A stretch of DNA of 64,000 nucleotides from Alviniconcha marisindica (GCA_018857735.1 JABMCL010002470.1:1206001-1270000), one strand, 5' to 3'; positions 1 to 40,587 are shown, counted from the first letter of the stretch. Numbers and translations: made by a program. Notes: a model not told the origin generated them from the letters alone.

Positions 1-122
1 TTCTTTGTCAGAGATCACCCAGCCCAGAAGCCACTTCTGTCACTGATGTTTGGTGCTATTGCCAGCGCATGAAACAGTACTTGATATTTCATATCAGCGT
101 TGATCAGAATATTCTCCTTCGA

Positions 123-412
123 CAGATGTTGAAGTCTGTGTGAGCATAGACAAATATTCCGGTCGAAGAACTGAAGAAGACGGATGGCCTGAAGAAGATG
201 GCTGAAGAACAGAAGATGATGGCCATGTTTGCACTCAGGATCACCATCCCTCCTCTTCTTCATGAAACAGATGTTGAAGTCTGTGTGAGCATAGACAAAT
301 ATTCCGGTCGAAGAACTGAAGAAGACGGATGGCCTGAAGAAGATGGCTGAAGAACAGAAGATGATGGCCATGTTTGCACTCAGGATCACCATCCCTCCTC
401 TTCTTCATCATC
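123..412. repeat. Tandem duplication, 145 bp x 2
   Basis: cagatgttgaagtctgtgtg through cctcctcttcttcat occurs twice at a 145-bp step. No convincing exon was found here; the open frames are short and contain the duplication. Confidence 0.85.
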
Positions 413-488
413 TCCGTAGTGATCATCGTATGACTCGTTCTGACGATCTTCACGATGCTTGGCCGTTCTGCACACATTTTACAACTGG

Positions 489-735
<247 letters not shown>

Positions 736-759
736 GAGACAGAGAGCAGAGCAATGCAG

Positions 760-1200
760 AGATCAGAAGGAAAAATATGACATGATGAAAGGAAAACATG
801 AAAAAGCAGAGACCAGGAGAAAACACTGAAATAACAACAACAAAACATGCCCAAAGAAGAAAAAAAGAGGGAAAAAAAGCAGAGATCAGAAAAGAATCAC
901 AAGAGGGAAAACAAATAAAAATACCACCCCCCATCCCCCCCCCCCCCCCCCCCCCCAATTTTTTTAAAATAATAATCCAGACCAGAAAAATATGACAAAA
1001 GAGAAAACAAAAGCAGACAGGTAGAGTGTGACAACAAGCAAAACCAAAAAATAAACTGAAGACCAGATAAATGTAACAAATGGGAAAACAAAACAGAAGA
1101 GACCTTAGAAGCGTGACAAAGGGAACACAGAGAAAAAAGCAGACCATAAAAACAGAACAATGGGAAATGGAAAAACAACAACCAAAAGCAGAGGCCAGTC
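760..1200. repeat. Old, diverged A/G-rich tandem repeat
   Basis: Recurring motif agaccagaaaaatatgacaa / gggaaaacaaaagcagac at about 45-55-bp spacing with many differences. Poly-C tracts at 932-956 and 1260-1279. Confidence 0.5.
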
Positions 1201-1559
1201 CAATGTGCCAACAAGGAATACAAAGACACAGTGACCGGGGACCCCCAACATTCCTCCCCACCCCCCCACCCCCCCCCCAATTTTTTTATTATTTTTTTTA
1301 CAAAAAATACAAAAAATAACAACATCAAAAAACAAAAATTAACAGGTTCCAGAAAGTACAGGACAAAAGGGAGAAGTGAAACATCACCTGGACAAATTGG
1401 AGGCCAGTGTTTTTACACTACTCAAGGTCAGCATTTTCGCATCAGAGGCAGGGTCATGGCTATGGGTAACTTCAAGGGTCTGCCGAGCTGCAGAACCAAA
1501 TAAAATAAAATAAAAATCCAATGAAGTAGAAACCTGTTGGTGCGCACAAGAAATCAAAA

Positions 1560-3220
1560 TAGTGCTTAACTGGTAAAAATACAGGAACATGGTCCTTTGG
1601 ATGAGACTACAATAAACTGACATCCCCTGCATGTATACACATGCAAAAAGATCACTTATGCACATTAAAGATCCTGTAGTCCATGTCAGAGTTTGGTGGA
1701 TTGTGGTAACACCAAGGTAATCCAGCATGCACTAAAACTTAAAGTAAAAGTGTAGAGAGTCTTCAGAATGTTGAAGTTGGACACTATACAGCAGAAGAAG
1801 ACGACATGGTGCCGAGGAATAACAAAAGTATTTGCTAATCTGCCTTGTGCTAAATGGTAAGGAACAGCGCGGAAATCCTCTAACCAATATTTTGTTGTGA
1901 GCTCAGCAAAAGTGTGAAATGTCTTGGGTGTAGGGTACATCATGAACTGCATGAGCACCACTCAAGCATGTACGGTGACAACTTTGTACTTTTGAGATAC
2001 CTACAAAATATGAACCTGGTATGTGGTCTTCTCAAAAAGTTGACCGTCAACTGAAAGATAAGCAGACCTGATTTTATTCCTCTCATTGCTTTGTTGTATA
2101 TTTGCTGTTGGTTCATTGCTTGGAAACGGGTCGACCCTGAAAATTTGTGCACATTTTGTACTGCCTGATTAAAATAAGTGTTCTTTTTAACCTTTTGTGT
2201 GCTTTGGTCTTGTTTCTGAAACCTGCCAGTCAAATCTGTTTTAGTCTTTTTTACATTTAAAAAATATAATCTGATTAAAATAAGCATTCTTTTTCACCTT
2301 TTGTGTGTTTTGGTCTTCTTTCGGAAACCTGGCTGTCAACTCTATTTTAGTTTGTTTTTTTAAATCTGATTAAGAAAAGCATTTTGTTTACCCTTTTGTG
2401 TGTTTTGGTTTTGTTTCAGAACTCTGGCAGTCAACTCTGTTTCAGTTTCTTTTTAATCTCAAAGAATCAATGATCAATATAATAATAATAATGGAAATTT
2501 GTACAGCGCCCACCCTGTGGCTCAGAGTCAAAGCACTGAACACACATAATGTACACAGAGACAGAGAATGTTATCAACTCAACAAACAGCTAACACATAA
2601 TGTACACATCAACAAGGGTTCAACAAGGCATAAACATGATCAGGTTCTAACAGGTCACTATTGTCTATGAATGGGCAATACGTTACTTACATAAAGAATC
2701 CAGCTGTATGTGAAACACTTAATGGGTAACCAGGGTAGCTTGATTGCTTTTCACTTTCAACATACTTTACAAGATAGATGATTGCTTTTTAACCATTGTT
2801 TTTTAATTTTAACATACTTTACCACAAGACAGATCACTGTTTTTTAACACCCAGTCAACCATGACACTTATATCAGGGTAAATTTTACAACAAAACATAA
2901 CCCTTCACTGCCATGATGTCACTTGAAAACGACCAATGAAAGTGCAGAATTTGAAACCCTTAAGCCTTTCCATCTTTTTTTTCTCGCACTGGCACATGAA
3001 AGGATTTTCATTACATAACGTATAGCACTGAAAGTAGATGCGCTATAAGATTGGAAAATACACTGTTTGCAGACATGTCCTTACATCCTTCAGCCCGGAA
3101 ATTTTGCAGGCTGGGGCAGTGAAGGGGTTAAAACCAATGCATGAATTGCAACATATAAACATAGGCAGCAGCTTGCTAGGTAGTCTAGTTAACATAGTGA
3201 AAAGCACAGAAAGACACACA
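1560..3220. other. Intergenic; ~100-bp x 3 repeat at 2165-2460
   Basis: Three diverged copies of ataagtgttctttttaacct / cttttgtgtgctttggtctt. The T-rich motif also resembles the tails at 4262 and 25460. A short dispersed fragment is at 2480-2545. The rest is AT-rich with nothing recognisable. Confidence 0.5.
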
Positions 3221-3223
3221 TAC

Positions 3224-3378
3224 CAGAGCCTGCGCTGCTGGGTCGGTCCCGCCACTCAGCGATGCGGACATTGATGTTTTCTTTGATAATGACTGTGATC
3301 TGCTGCAGAGCCAGATAACCCGAGATCTCTGCACCATCGTCAAGGCCACACTTAGACATAAAGTCATCTGCTCTCTTC
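3224..3378 (-). CDS. Isolated candidate coding exon downstream of gene 1
   Basis: A minus-strand open stretch encodes KRADDFMSKCGLDDGAEISG and then a helical run to RDRPSSAGS. It is bounded by an AG (gagaacag) and a strong gtatgtg donor, with phases 2 and 1. Codon use and composition look protein-coding and unlike the surrounding AT-rich intergenic DNA. The acceptor has a poor pyrimidine tract. No phase-compatible donor is obvious in exon 20 of gene 1, so it may belong to a separate minus-strand gene continuing to the left of the window. Product not recognised. Confidence 0.45.
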
Positions 3379-4429
3379 CTGTTCTCCCAAGTTCATATGA
3401 AGTGCATTTGCAGTGTGTGTAGCTGTGTTGCAGGTGTTTTGTGTAACAGAGCACTTTTGAGACAGTACAGACTTTTAGGGATGTCCACCTCGATTTCTGC
3501 ACAGCTCCTGAGCTCTGGTGAAAGTCTTAGTGAATAGATCTAGAATACTGTATTATATTTAGGTTAATATGTATCATGTGAGCGCTCAGGGCATTGATGA
3601 ATGCATGATAAATGTACATTATTATTATTGATAATTAAAGCATTTATAAAGCAGAAAATCTTGTCTGTAGAGACTATTCTAAGGGTTCATGGCTGATTGC
3701 CATATGGAGGTATCTGTCCTCTTTTTGTATGTCCTTACGGCTTTGCATATATTTGTCATGTTAGGCATGTCAGAAATTTCTCATTACCTCTGCATAAAAA
3801 GTCTTGTACAGGCAAAGTGATGGGGTCCATGGAAGAGACCTTTTTTGCATGAAGTCTTTAAAAAATTTGCATGCTGAACAAGGGTTACTGGTACTGGCAA
3901 TGTTGATTGAAAACTGCGTGTTCTCTGCTAAGGAGTTTGTTCTGATGGGAACAGGCAACAAGGTATCAGAGAATATCAGAGTCTTAAATGACATGCCATC
4001 TGTCATGAAGCAATTCCTCAAGGTCTATGAAAATGCCTGTATTCTTTCCCCAATGCCCCTCCCCCTCCCACACAAACAGAAAACACGATGCACACTAAAT
4101 TAAAAAGAAAATCCAAACACATGAAATGTTAAAAAGAATGCTTACTTAAACTGAGACACCACACAACACGTGAATTTTCAGGGTAAGCCCTTTTGTCAAC
4201 TGACACAGCAACACTTAAACAACAGCTTATTGGTGAAACTTCACATGTGTTGCATCTTAAATAAGTGTTCTTTTTAACCTTTCATGTGATCGGATTTTGC
4301 TTAAGAACACTAGCAGACATCCTTGTTTCAGATTTTTTTGATTATAAAGAAAGGCCCCCCACCCCACCCACCCCAACAAACAAACAAATAAAACAATTCC
4401 AAACAAACAGACTAAGCTCAGCTTACAGA
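3379..4429. other. Intergenic, no feature recognised
   Basis: AT-rich; a 99-codon plus-strand open frame at 3804-4103 lacks family likeness. 4262-4300 shares the ataagtgttctttttaacct tail seen at 2169. Confidence 0.4.
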
Positions 4430-4578
4430 ATGTTTCTGGAAAAACTTCCATCGATTGTAAAATCTGACTTCACACAAGCATCCGGAAAAACTTCCATCAA
4501 TTGTGAAGTCTTGACTTCACACAAGCCATCTGGAAAAAAACTTCCATCAACTGTGAAGTCTGACACACACAAGCTGAC
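4430..4578. repeat. ~55-bp x 3 tandem repeat just after gene 1 stop
   Basis: Copies of aaacttccatcaattgtgaa plus gtctgacttcacacaagc. It starts right after the stop codon, so it would lie in the 3' untranslated region. Confidence 0.7.
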
Positions 4579-28630
<24,052 letters not shown>

Positions 28631-28999
28631 TTTGAGAGAAGATACCAGACAACGGTGTAAATTCAAAAAGTTCTCAGTTGCTAAGCATCAGACGCGCAAG
28701 TGCCCGCCATCGTTACAAACCATTTGCGGTTTTCTCTGCGCACTCTTCAAAGGGAGACAACTACCGTTCTTACCGCTTTGACAGATCATTTGAAGTTCTC
28801 TGCCAAGGGTTTTCACTTTCGTATTAACCTTATTTCAAAATAATGCGACGAAGTAGTCAAGTCAATATTTATTTTACATTGTGTCAGAGCAATATATGTT
28901 TAACGTTTTTTTGGTGAACTTTTTTCTCTCTCTCTTCATGGAAATAACTCCTGACAGAAAGGTTCTCACTGACTCTACATCCAGCTGCGCTTACACGTG

Positions 29000-31018
<2,019 letters not shown>

Positions 31019-31076
<58 letters not shown>
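31019..31076. repeat. (GT)n microsatellite
   Basis: Uninterrupted GT run of about 28 units. Confidence 0.96.
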
Positions 31077-32537
31077 ACATATATGCATGTCTGTCATGCA
31101 CTTTTGCAACTTACAGTATTGCATTTCTGCACAACAGTTCCCCCCTCTCCCCCACTTCTCTAACAACAATTAAACGCTGAAAATGAGGCTCACACATGCA
31201 GTTGTGGTGAGTGAAGAGTGCGACCATGATATGAACAAATGAAATGCTTTAGAAATGAACCATCTTTGTTATAGAACTGGTGACAAACTGACGAATAATG
31301 ATTAAATCTGCCAAAACAAACAAACATTATGCTAGTTATTGCTTTCTTCCTTTTTATTACCACACTTTTGTGTGGAAATAATGGATATGGCTTTGAACTC
31401 TCTCTCTCACACACACACACCGACCTAGCAATAGTAATGTTTCTTTATTGTTTATGCAGTTACTCATTGTGGAAACCTGGCAAACACCTTGAAAATGAAG
31501 TCCACCAGCCAAACCTGACACATGCTCAGTACAAGGCAAAAATGTGTGTTGCACTTGGAAACAGATCAAAGGTTAGTGTTGTTGAATTCTCACTGGCATT
31601 TGAATTTGATTCAAGAGGATGTTTGAAGCTCCTACTGTTCTAGGTGAATGAAGGTCAACGTCACTCATGGAAATCAGAGCCAAAATGTAACCCATTTAAC
31701 CTAACAATGCCAGGTTTGTGTTATTTCATTACTTCTGACCATGCTGGCTGTTATTGCAATGTCTGTGTGTGACAGTGTTCCAAGGTTAAAACAAAACTAT
31801 TTCTTTAAAAAAAAAGTATAAAAAAAAAAGAAAAAAAAAAGGGGGCTGTATAAACAAAACATAGATTGCAAGAAGAAATCTTGAGAAACTTGAATCATAT
31901 CAGAACTGAATCATATTTTATGGTTTGACAAGCAACATAGCACCAGCATGTTTCCCCATTTACATGGGTTCTATCACATCAGTGACAGAAAGCACTTACA
32001 ATTTAAAACATCATTCCACAGAACAAATTTTAAAGCAAAACGACAGTCCTTCAACTTATTGTCGTTTGTTGAACTTGTCAAGGTACATAACATTACTGCT
32101 ATTGTTAGGGACTTACCAACAGACCTCAATTTCTCTCTCACTCTGGGACTTTATAATTATATCAAATGATAAATATTCGTGCACAGTGAGCACACAGGCT
32201 TTGATCTGGGCAGAAAACACCTGAACTCTATGAATATTTTACATGAACAGCTGAAAGTCATGGGACACACAACCAGAGGTCATGATGGATGGACAGCTGG
32301 AAGGCTATCTTGACACTGACCACTACTGTACACAGACTCACATTTTAAGATCAGCACTGTACTGGACTAGAATTCCGCAACATGTGCATGTAATACCTGA
32401 TCATGGCACAACTCTCGTCTTTGAACAAAAACAATTATGCATGCATACAATGGTAAATATATAAAAATGCATTCCTTGTGATCTAAGACTCTTTGAATCT
32501 GACAGCAATTAACAATCAAACATCAGAACAAGGGATT
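31077..32537. other. Downstream of zinc-finger gene, no gene seen
   Basis: Minus-strand AATAAA-like signals near 31444 and 31357 could end the zinc-finger transcript about 1.1 kb past its stop. Otherwise AT-rich with no recognised feature. Confidence 0.35.
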
Positions 32538-33484
32538 TTAGACTGAGTGATATGGATTCAGACTGATTTGGGGTTCCCTTTTCACCTGAGCGAGTTTCGA
32601 GGTGTTTAACCTTGGATGAGCCACTTTGGGTGTAACATCTGGGTGAGATCTGTTGGTGTGCCGCTTCAAGTTTTGGGCGGATGCAAACTTGGCCTTACAG
32701 AAACGGCAGCCGTAGGGTCTCTCCCCTGTGTGAACACGCATGTGTTTTTTAAGGTCACAGGCCTCCGTGAAACGCCGGTCGCACTTGTCACAACTGTGCG
32801 GCTTGATGCCCAGGTGGCGCTGAATGTGCACTTCCAGACTGGCCTTGGTGGAAAATTTGCGTCCGCAGCGCTCACACTCGTGCAGCTTCAGCTTGAGATG
32901 AGTGCGGACGTGCTTCCTCATGTTGCTGGAGGTTGTGAACTTGGCTGGACAGAGGGTGCAAGCATATGGCCTCTCGCCAGTGTGTGTGCGGATGTGAAGC
33001 TTGAGTGACTGTGAGTCTACAAACCTAGCATCACAGTCCTTGCACACATAGTTCTTCAGCCCCAGGTGGCGGCGGGTGTGCACCAACCAGGTCGACTGCG
33101 CGGAAAACTTAGCCGAGCAGTGGTCACACTTGAATGGCTTCACGCCTGTGTGGATGGCCATGTGGTTGTTGAGTATGGTGGTGCGAGCGAACCGTGAGCT
33201 GCAGACCTTGCACTCATACGGCCTGTCACCTGTGTGTGAGCGAAGGTGGATCCTCAGTTTTGTGGTGTCGGCAAACCGTCTTTTGCAAAACTCACATTCG
33301 TAAGGCTTTTCCCCAGTGTGTGACTTTGTGTGGGTAGCCAGGTGCCCAGCGGTTGAGAACCTTGATCCGCAGAGATTGCACTGGTGTGGTTTGATCCCTT
33401 GGTGCACAACGCGCATGTGTTTCTGCAGGCGGCTAGAGGCGGCAAATCTCATCTTGCAGATCTCACAAAAGTAAGGCTTCTCAC
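32538..33484 (-). CDS. Zinc-finger gene coding exon 2 (fingers 5-14)
   Basis: Acceptor ccaattccag; the join restores [12 protein letters not shown], an exact finger linker. Ten fingers run from YFCEICK to YGCRFCK, followed by a basic tail ending NPYHSV and a stop. Confidence 0.92.
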
Positions 33485-33563
33485 CTGGAATTGGAAACCA
33501 ATTATTTGTTACATGCAAATTGTTTCTGTCAATAGTTAGATACATATATTACCTGTAAATGCC

Positions 33564-33624
<61 letters not shown>

Positions 33625-34324
33625 GTGTGTGTGTGTGTGTGTGAGAGAGAACTCAAAATCGAACTTGAAAACTTTAATACTCAAGGATAGTAGCATTAGG
33701 TCCATTTGGACCAATCTAACAATGTAACAGCCAGTCCTTGCTATACTACAAACACAACATGACAATACCACAAACAAATATTATAAGCATGATTAAGCAA
33801 CTGATTAATGTAGTTTCACAGTTCCTACAAATGTGCAGAAACATTAGAATTAAATTTCTTTCATGGGCATACATGTATACAACACTTAAATTTTTAGGCA
33901 AACGTGTGATTCAAACAAATCCATCCAAATTTGATGAAAGTTTATTTTCCGAAATATATTTGTGCAGATTACGTTTGAAACAAGGAACAGAAATACATGA
34001 TTTTATATTCTGAGGCGGAGTTCCAGAGAGATATGCTAGTTTTAAATAAATCAGGCCTTGGCCTTGGCACGTAGAGGTTATTCCTGGAGATGGTGTAGTG
34101 GGACTGGTGACTAATAAAGTGTTGTGCCAGGTAGTTAGGGAAATTATTATTAAGAACTTTATGCATAAATATTCCTTTATTGTAAGCGAGCTGTTGCGGT
34201 AGGTTTAAAATTTCATCTTTTGCTCTGTAGATAGGGAAGGATCAGGAAGGATTAATTTGCCTGCCCTTTGATGTAGGGAGTTCAGTTTTTTAAGTGTACT
34301 TCACCACAGCCATCCCACACTACT

Positions 34325-34398
<74 letters not shown>

Positions 34399-35699
34399 AT
34401 AGGTGTATGTAGATTTGCAAATTATTGCTCATTTACTGTTGCTGATCAATGTGAAACTATAATAATAAAAATGTAGTATACTATATATATATTAAACTGT
34501 TGCAGTTATCATGGTACATTATTTACAGAAACTGAGGTTTCTTACCCCCCCCCCCCCCCCCCCCCCCCCCCAACCAAATTCTCTGGTGGGAAAACAACAA
34601 AATAAACCAGTACTGTAGAAGTGCATGTGAATGTTTTCTTTAGTCATTTCTACTGCTTGACCTTGATGCTGTTCATCACCTCACCTGAGTGCATGCGCTT
34701 GTGGACAGTAAGGTCTCCAGCCTGCACAAACTTGGCTGGACACTGGTCACACTGATACGGTCTCTCACCACTGTGAATTCGCTGGTGCACAGTCAGTGAA
34801 TACTTGGTTGTGAACATTCCTTGGCACACCGAGCACTGGAAAGCTTTGACCCCTGCATGTGCATGCATGTGCTTCTTCAGGTTGTACGCTCTCAGGAACT
34901 TCTTGTCGCACTTGTCACATTTGAACTTCTGCTGGCCTGAGTGGAGGTAGGAATGCCTCTTGAGCTTGAAGCTTGTGGAGAACACCTTGCAGCATTCCTG
35001 GCACTGGTATCCCTTGTCGTCTTCTGTGTCATCCAAGCCGTCGCTTGAAGCACCACTCTGGCTCTCTTTGCTGGTCCTTTCTGTGCTGCTAGTGCTCGGG
35101 CCAGGGTTGGGGTCAGCAGCAACAGTTGCTGAATGTTGTTCAGTTCCACTGTTTGCCTGTCTTGTGTCCTTGACAGCTTGGTTCTGGTCAGTGCTCCCTT
35201 GTAGTTGTACTGAAACTGCTTCAGAACAAGTCCTCAGAGCATCATTGCCCCCTTCTTCTCTCTTGACTCTGTATAGCATGGCCTCCTTGTCAGAGGTGAA
35301 GTTACACAGCAGCTGCTCCACATCATTATTTCCCTTGGTTTCTACACCACTGCTATTGCTGCCTGCTTCCTCGGCCAGAAACTGATCTGTTTCTCCACTC
35401 TCTGCTAATTCATGGTCGTTCCAGAGAAAACTGTGGTGCATGAGTGCAGCTTGGACATCTTCAGGCTCCGTTTTCACCTGTGTTGCCCAGTGCTCTTCAG
35501 CTATCCTCCCTGTGTCGGACCCTGTATCCTGTGGCTGTGAGCATCTGTTGAGACCTTGCTCATTAAAGTCACATTCCTCGCTGTGAGCAGTGCCATTTTG
35601 TGGAAAGTCAAAGAGAAAGTTGGGGATGTCTGGCCTTCCCTGTAGCCCTGGTTCAACTTTCACATTCAGTGGAACAATTCTCAAGTGGTTCTTCTCCAT
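32538..35699 (-). CDS. Two-exon C2H2 zinc-finger protein, 14 fingers, 653 aa
   Basis: Two minus-strand exons join in phase to 653 residues. Residues 1 to about 229 are acidic and Ser/Gln/Glu-rich without a KRAB, BTB or SCAN pattern that I recognise; they may act as a regulatory region. Fourteen C2H2 fingers follow (C-x2-C-x12-H-x3/4-H), four in the first exon and ten in the second, with several TGEKP/TGERP-type linkers. This is a DNA-binding nuclear protein, probably a transcription regulator. An AG 16 bases before the ATG (tttttag) may be the acceptor of an upstream non-coding exon. Poly-zinc-finger genes are too alike to name the orthologue from sequence reading alone. Confidence 0.9.
33567..33645. 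repeat. (GT)n microsatellite in zinc-finger intron
   Basis: GT run ending in gtgagagagaac, about 80 bp from the exon 2 acceptor. Confidence 0.95.
33880..34310 (-). pseudogene. Non-LTR retrotransposon fragment in zinc-finger intron
   Basis: On the minus strand [35 protein letters not shown] and SLWNSA match the terminal blocks of non-LTR reverse transcriptases. Short, interrupted and followed by stops. It sits in the single intron of the zinc-finger gene, next to a (GA)n tract. Confidence 0.65.
34328..34397. repeat. (GA)n microsatellite
   Basis: Directly next to the LINE fragment. A poly-C tract of ~27 bp lies at 34545-34571. Confidence 0.95.
34685..35699 (-). CDS. Zinc-finger gene coding exon 1 (fingers 1-4)
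   Basis: Starts [14 protein letters not shown]. Fingers 1-4 begin at YQCQECC, FKCDKCD, FQCSVCQ and YQCDQCP. The donor CACTCAG/gtgagg cuts inside the linker after finger 4. Reading through the donor gives ten more codons ([10 protein letters not shown]) and a stop, so a retained intron would yield a 349-residue four-finger form. Confidence 0.9.
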
Positions 35700-35715
35700 G
35701 CCACTGGCAAAAATC

Positions 35716-36713
<998 letters not shown>

Positions 36714-37284
36714 CCCTTCTTCGCTTCGCTAGACGTTAGTGGTTCCCACGTATTGTCAGTTATGGCTGAAGATGTTTTCCCCCCATCCTGGTGCTAGTGA
36801 TAGTGGCTGATTGACTGGAAATGGAAACGGAGCAGACATTTTTAATGGTGAGATTGGTTAGAGTTACCTTTCTTACAACTAAGGGCAATAACTTGGCTCA
36901 CGTTGTAAGACAGCGGTTGTTATTTCCCCAGCGGTTGTCAATTTAATTGACTATTACGTCGTAGAGAAGAAGACCTACTTCTAGCGGCTAGGTCTTTGGT
37001 AGTGACACGCACTCTAATTATCGATGAGCTGACTTAAAAATACCACAGACATGCACAGCGAGGCAGACAAACATTCAGACAAACTGACACTAAGACTGAC
37101 AGAACGACGTCTAACAGACTCGGCAGGCACTGACTGAGACCGTTAGCGGTCAGTGATGGAAAGCAACTTACGTACTGAAGCAAACAAACGATTCAACCAG
37201 ACAGTCAGCCAGTAACTGTCGTTAGTCAGCTAGCTTAAAGTAAATCGGTCTAACTGACTTGACAACTAAGACGGCTCAGTAAAG

Positions 37285-37905
<621 letters not shown>

Positions 37906-38363
37906 ACAGAGAGACAAAGATAACTTTATTACACAGTGATAAAGGTTTAGGCACGAATGCCTGTCGGACAATCTGTCCTTGTACATTTAAACACTTCTAT
38001 GAACATGAAAATAAAAATAAGTTCGAACCAAGAATCAGTATGAATAATACAAAGGAACAGCCTATGAATCAAATCATAATAACATGGAAAATATACTTGC
38101 ATACATACATTAAAAAGCAGGAAATTAAAGAAAAAAAGAAGAAAAAGATAAAGAAGATAACCTCCTTCAACATTCTACTTCTGAACCATATGTGGAGCTG
38201 TGTTTCGAAGCTGGTAAGTGACGTTATTTCAGCTGGAATAGAATTTCAAAGGGATGCGCCTGAAAGTGAGAAGCTAGCTTTAAAAGGGTCTATTCTAGAC
38301 CTGGGCATTTATGAATCGAGACTTGGCGCGAGTGTTGCAACAGATAAAAAGATGTTTAATATC

Positions 38364-38365
<2 letters not shown>

Positions 38366-38450
<85 letters not shown>
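38366..38450. repeat. (GA)n microsatellite
   Basis: Uninterrupted GA after a unique stretch at 38160-38365 that may be an old retroelement end. Confidence 0.96.
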
Positions 38451-38452
<2 letters not shown>

Positions 38453-38829
38453 GTGGTGGGTAGGAAAAATTAGGAGCTGCAGCAAAAGAAGTGCGCTTTG
38501 AGAGTAGACCGGAAAAAACAAAAAGAGTCAGTCTGTCTCCCTGGTGCTCCTGGCCCGAGGTATTCCACTGGGAAGAGGCGATTTAGGCCTATACCATATC
38601 GCTTTGGTTCTGCAGCGGTCCACAAAAATGGAGCACTGATCGAAAATGCTGATTCTACACCTCTGCCCATATCCACTGACTGAAGTGACTCGAAATCTGG
38701 TTTAACACTTGATGTTACCATCCGGCGCCGGTTCGTTCGTTTATTCCGGAAGTGGAGCGATATTCCCCGCTTCCGCTTTTCATGTGGCTAAATAAGGATG
38801 GCCTGAAGGACTCGAACATTTACGAGTAA

Positions 38830-39160
38830 ATGGTGCTTAACGTCAACAGAAACCATAAGGCTTATTAAGGACGGGAGAATGGGGAGAATGGGGAGCGGGT
38901 ATGGAAAGGGGGGGGGGGGGGGGGGGGGATTATATACCTATCGCTACACTGTCACCACCAGAATGACTCTTGCATTAAGATGGGCAGCGACGACAGCCAT
39001 TTTAATGTTTCATTAATTGTGAAAGACAAAGTCACAAGACAGTGTCCACACTGAAACCACAACCTTTTTGAAGAGAAAGGTGAACCGAAGCGGAATCAAG
39101 CCGAGGCCCTTCTGTTTACCAGCCTCAATACCTTACCGCTAGGCCAAACCGACCCACGAG
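38830..39160 (-). mobile_element. SINE family A, copy 3
   Basis: Full-length reverse-strand copy with a long poly-G/C tract in the middle (38908-38928). Part of a larger duplicated block (see 38480-40300). Confidence 0.82.
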
Positions 39161-39635
39161 ATTTACGAATCTGCACTCCGTCAGTAAACTTATACGACGA
39201 CGAAAATGCACAGCCCCTTCTTCTCTCCATTCTTCCGTTCATTTCCGGCAGCAGAACGTCGTGCAGTCCAGGCCTTTTCCCTCGGGTCTCTGGCTTCCCG
39301 ATCTGACCCCACCTTGGAAGTTCCCGGCTTGCACAGGCTGCAGCTGACACGTCCTGGCGGGAAATGACGCTGGCTCCGCTCGGTGGCCGCAGCTGTAGGT
39401 GTATTGAACGCCAAAGTAAACTTAACGTCTTGGAGCACTGATCGAAAATGCTGCGTCCACAATCTCTGCCCATATCCACTGACTGAAGTGACTCGAAATC
39501 TGGTTTAACACTAGATGTTACCATCCGCCGGTTCGTTCGTTTATTCCGGAAGTGGAGCGATAGTTCCCGCTTCCGCTTTTCATGTGGCTAAATAAGGACG
39601 GCCTGAAGGACTCGAAGATTTACGAGTAAGTATAC

Positions 39636-39845
39636 ATGGTGCTTAACGTCCACAGAAACCATAAGGCTTATTAGGGACGGGGAGAAGGGGGGGAGGGGGT
39701 ATGGAGCAGGGGGAAGAGGGAGATTATCGCTACACAGTCACCTCCAGAATGACGTCTGCATTAAGATGGGCAGCGATGAGAGTCATTTTAATGTTTCATT
39801 AATTGTGAGAGACAAAGTCACAAGACAGTGTCCACAATGAAACAC
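39636..39845 (-). mobile_element. SINE family A, copy 4 (lacks tRNA head)
   Basis: The 3' body is present, but the copy stops at cagtgtccacaatga and passes directly into the next duplicated flank, so the tRNA-like head is missing. Confidence 0.78.
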
Positions 39846-39962
39846 TACCATCCACTGGTTCGTTCGTTTATTCCGGACGTGGAGCGATATTCCCTGCTTC
39901 CGCTTTACATGTGGCTAAATAAGGACGGCCTGAAGGACTCGAAGATTTACGAGTAAGTATAC

Positions 39963-40300
39963 ATGGTGCTTAACGTCCACAGAAAACAAGGTTTATTAGG
40001 GACGAGGAGAAAGGGGAGAAGGGGGAGCGGGTATGGAAGGAGGGGGGAGGGGAGGGGGGGACGGGGGAGAGGGAGATTATATACCTATCGCTACACTGTC
40101 ACCACCAGAATGACTCTTGCATTAAGATGAGCAGCGATGAGAGTCATTTTAATATTTCATTAATTGTGAGGGACAAAGTCACAAGACAGTGTCCACAGAC
40201 CACAACTTTTGAAGAGAAAGGAGAGCCGAAGCGGTATCGAACCGAGGTCCCTCTGGTTACCAGCCTAACGCCTTACCGCTAGGCCAAACCGGCTCACGAA
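39963..40300 (-). mobile_element. SINE family A, copy 5
   Basis: Full-length reverse-strand copy ending in the head ggccaaaccggctcac. Confidence 0.82.
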
Positions 40301-40324
40301 ACTACTGAACGCCCAAACACAACG

Positions 40325-40560
40325 GGAATTTGTGGCTCAGTGGTTGGCGGCATTGGCGTAACGTGCTGCACCCAGTGCCGCCGTAAACGCAGTGGCCAGG
40401 GTTCGATTCCTGAGAAGGCCAAATTCCAAGCCTCGCTTTCCGGCACCTTCCTCCACACTCTGTCAGAACTGGTTACACCACTGAAGGGACACTCTTTATC
40501 TCCGCGCAGCTGTCCACCGACGATGTCAGCGCCCTCCGGAAGGTTTGGGTACTAACTTGA
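40325..40560 (+). mobile_element. SINE family C, copy 1
   Basis: tRNA-like head tggctcagtggttggc with box B ggttcgattcc, then ctttccggcaccttcctcca and ccctccggaaggtttgggta. Confidence 0.72.
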
Positions 40561-40587
40561 AAAGACTGTGGGAGCAACATATCGTCG

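Larger units (their letters stand above)
38480..40300. repeat. Local duplication block carrying SINE A
   Basis: The flank cggttcgttcgtttattccg ... gaaggactcgaa occurs at about 38725, 39530 and 39860, each time followed by a reverse SINE A. A longer upstream stretch (ggagcactgatcgaaaatgc) is shared by 38630 and 39430. The block has been copied three times. Confidence 0.8.

Noticed and set aside
1..120. Possible minus-strand exon at the left edge
   Set aside because: Short open reading (NADMKYQVLFHALAIAP) without a clear donor or acceptor, next to a tandem duplication.
3804..4103. 99-codon plus-strand frame
   Set aside because: No splice signals, no family likeness and AT-rich intergenic composition.
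31329..31643. Plus-strand frame with a hydrophobic start resembling a signal peptide
   Set aside because: Frame crosses an (AC)n tract and lacks any supporting exon or motif.
32616..33008. 130-codon frame opposite the zinc fingers
   Set aside because: Shadow of the zinc-finger exon on the other strand.
34960..35385. 141-codon plus-strand frame
   Set aside because: Shadow of zinc-finger exon 1 on the opposite strand.
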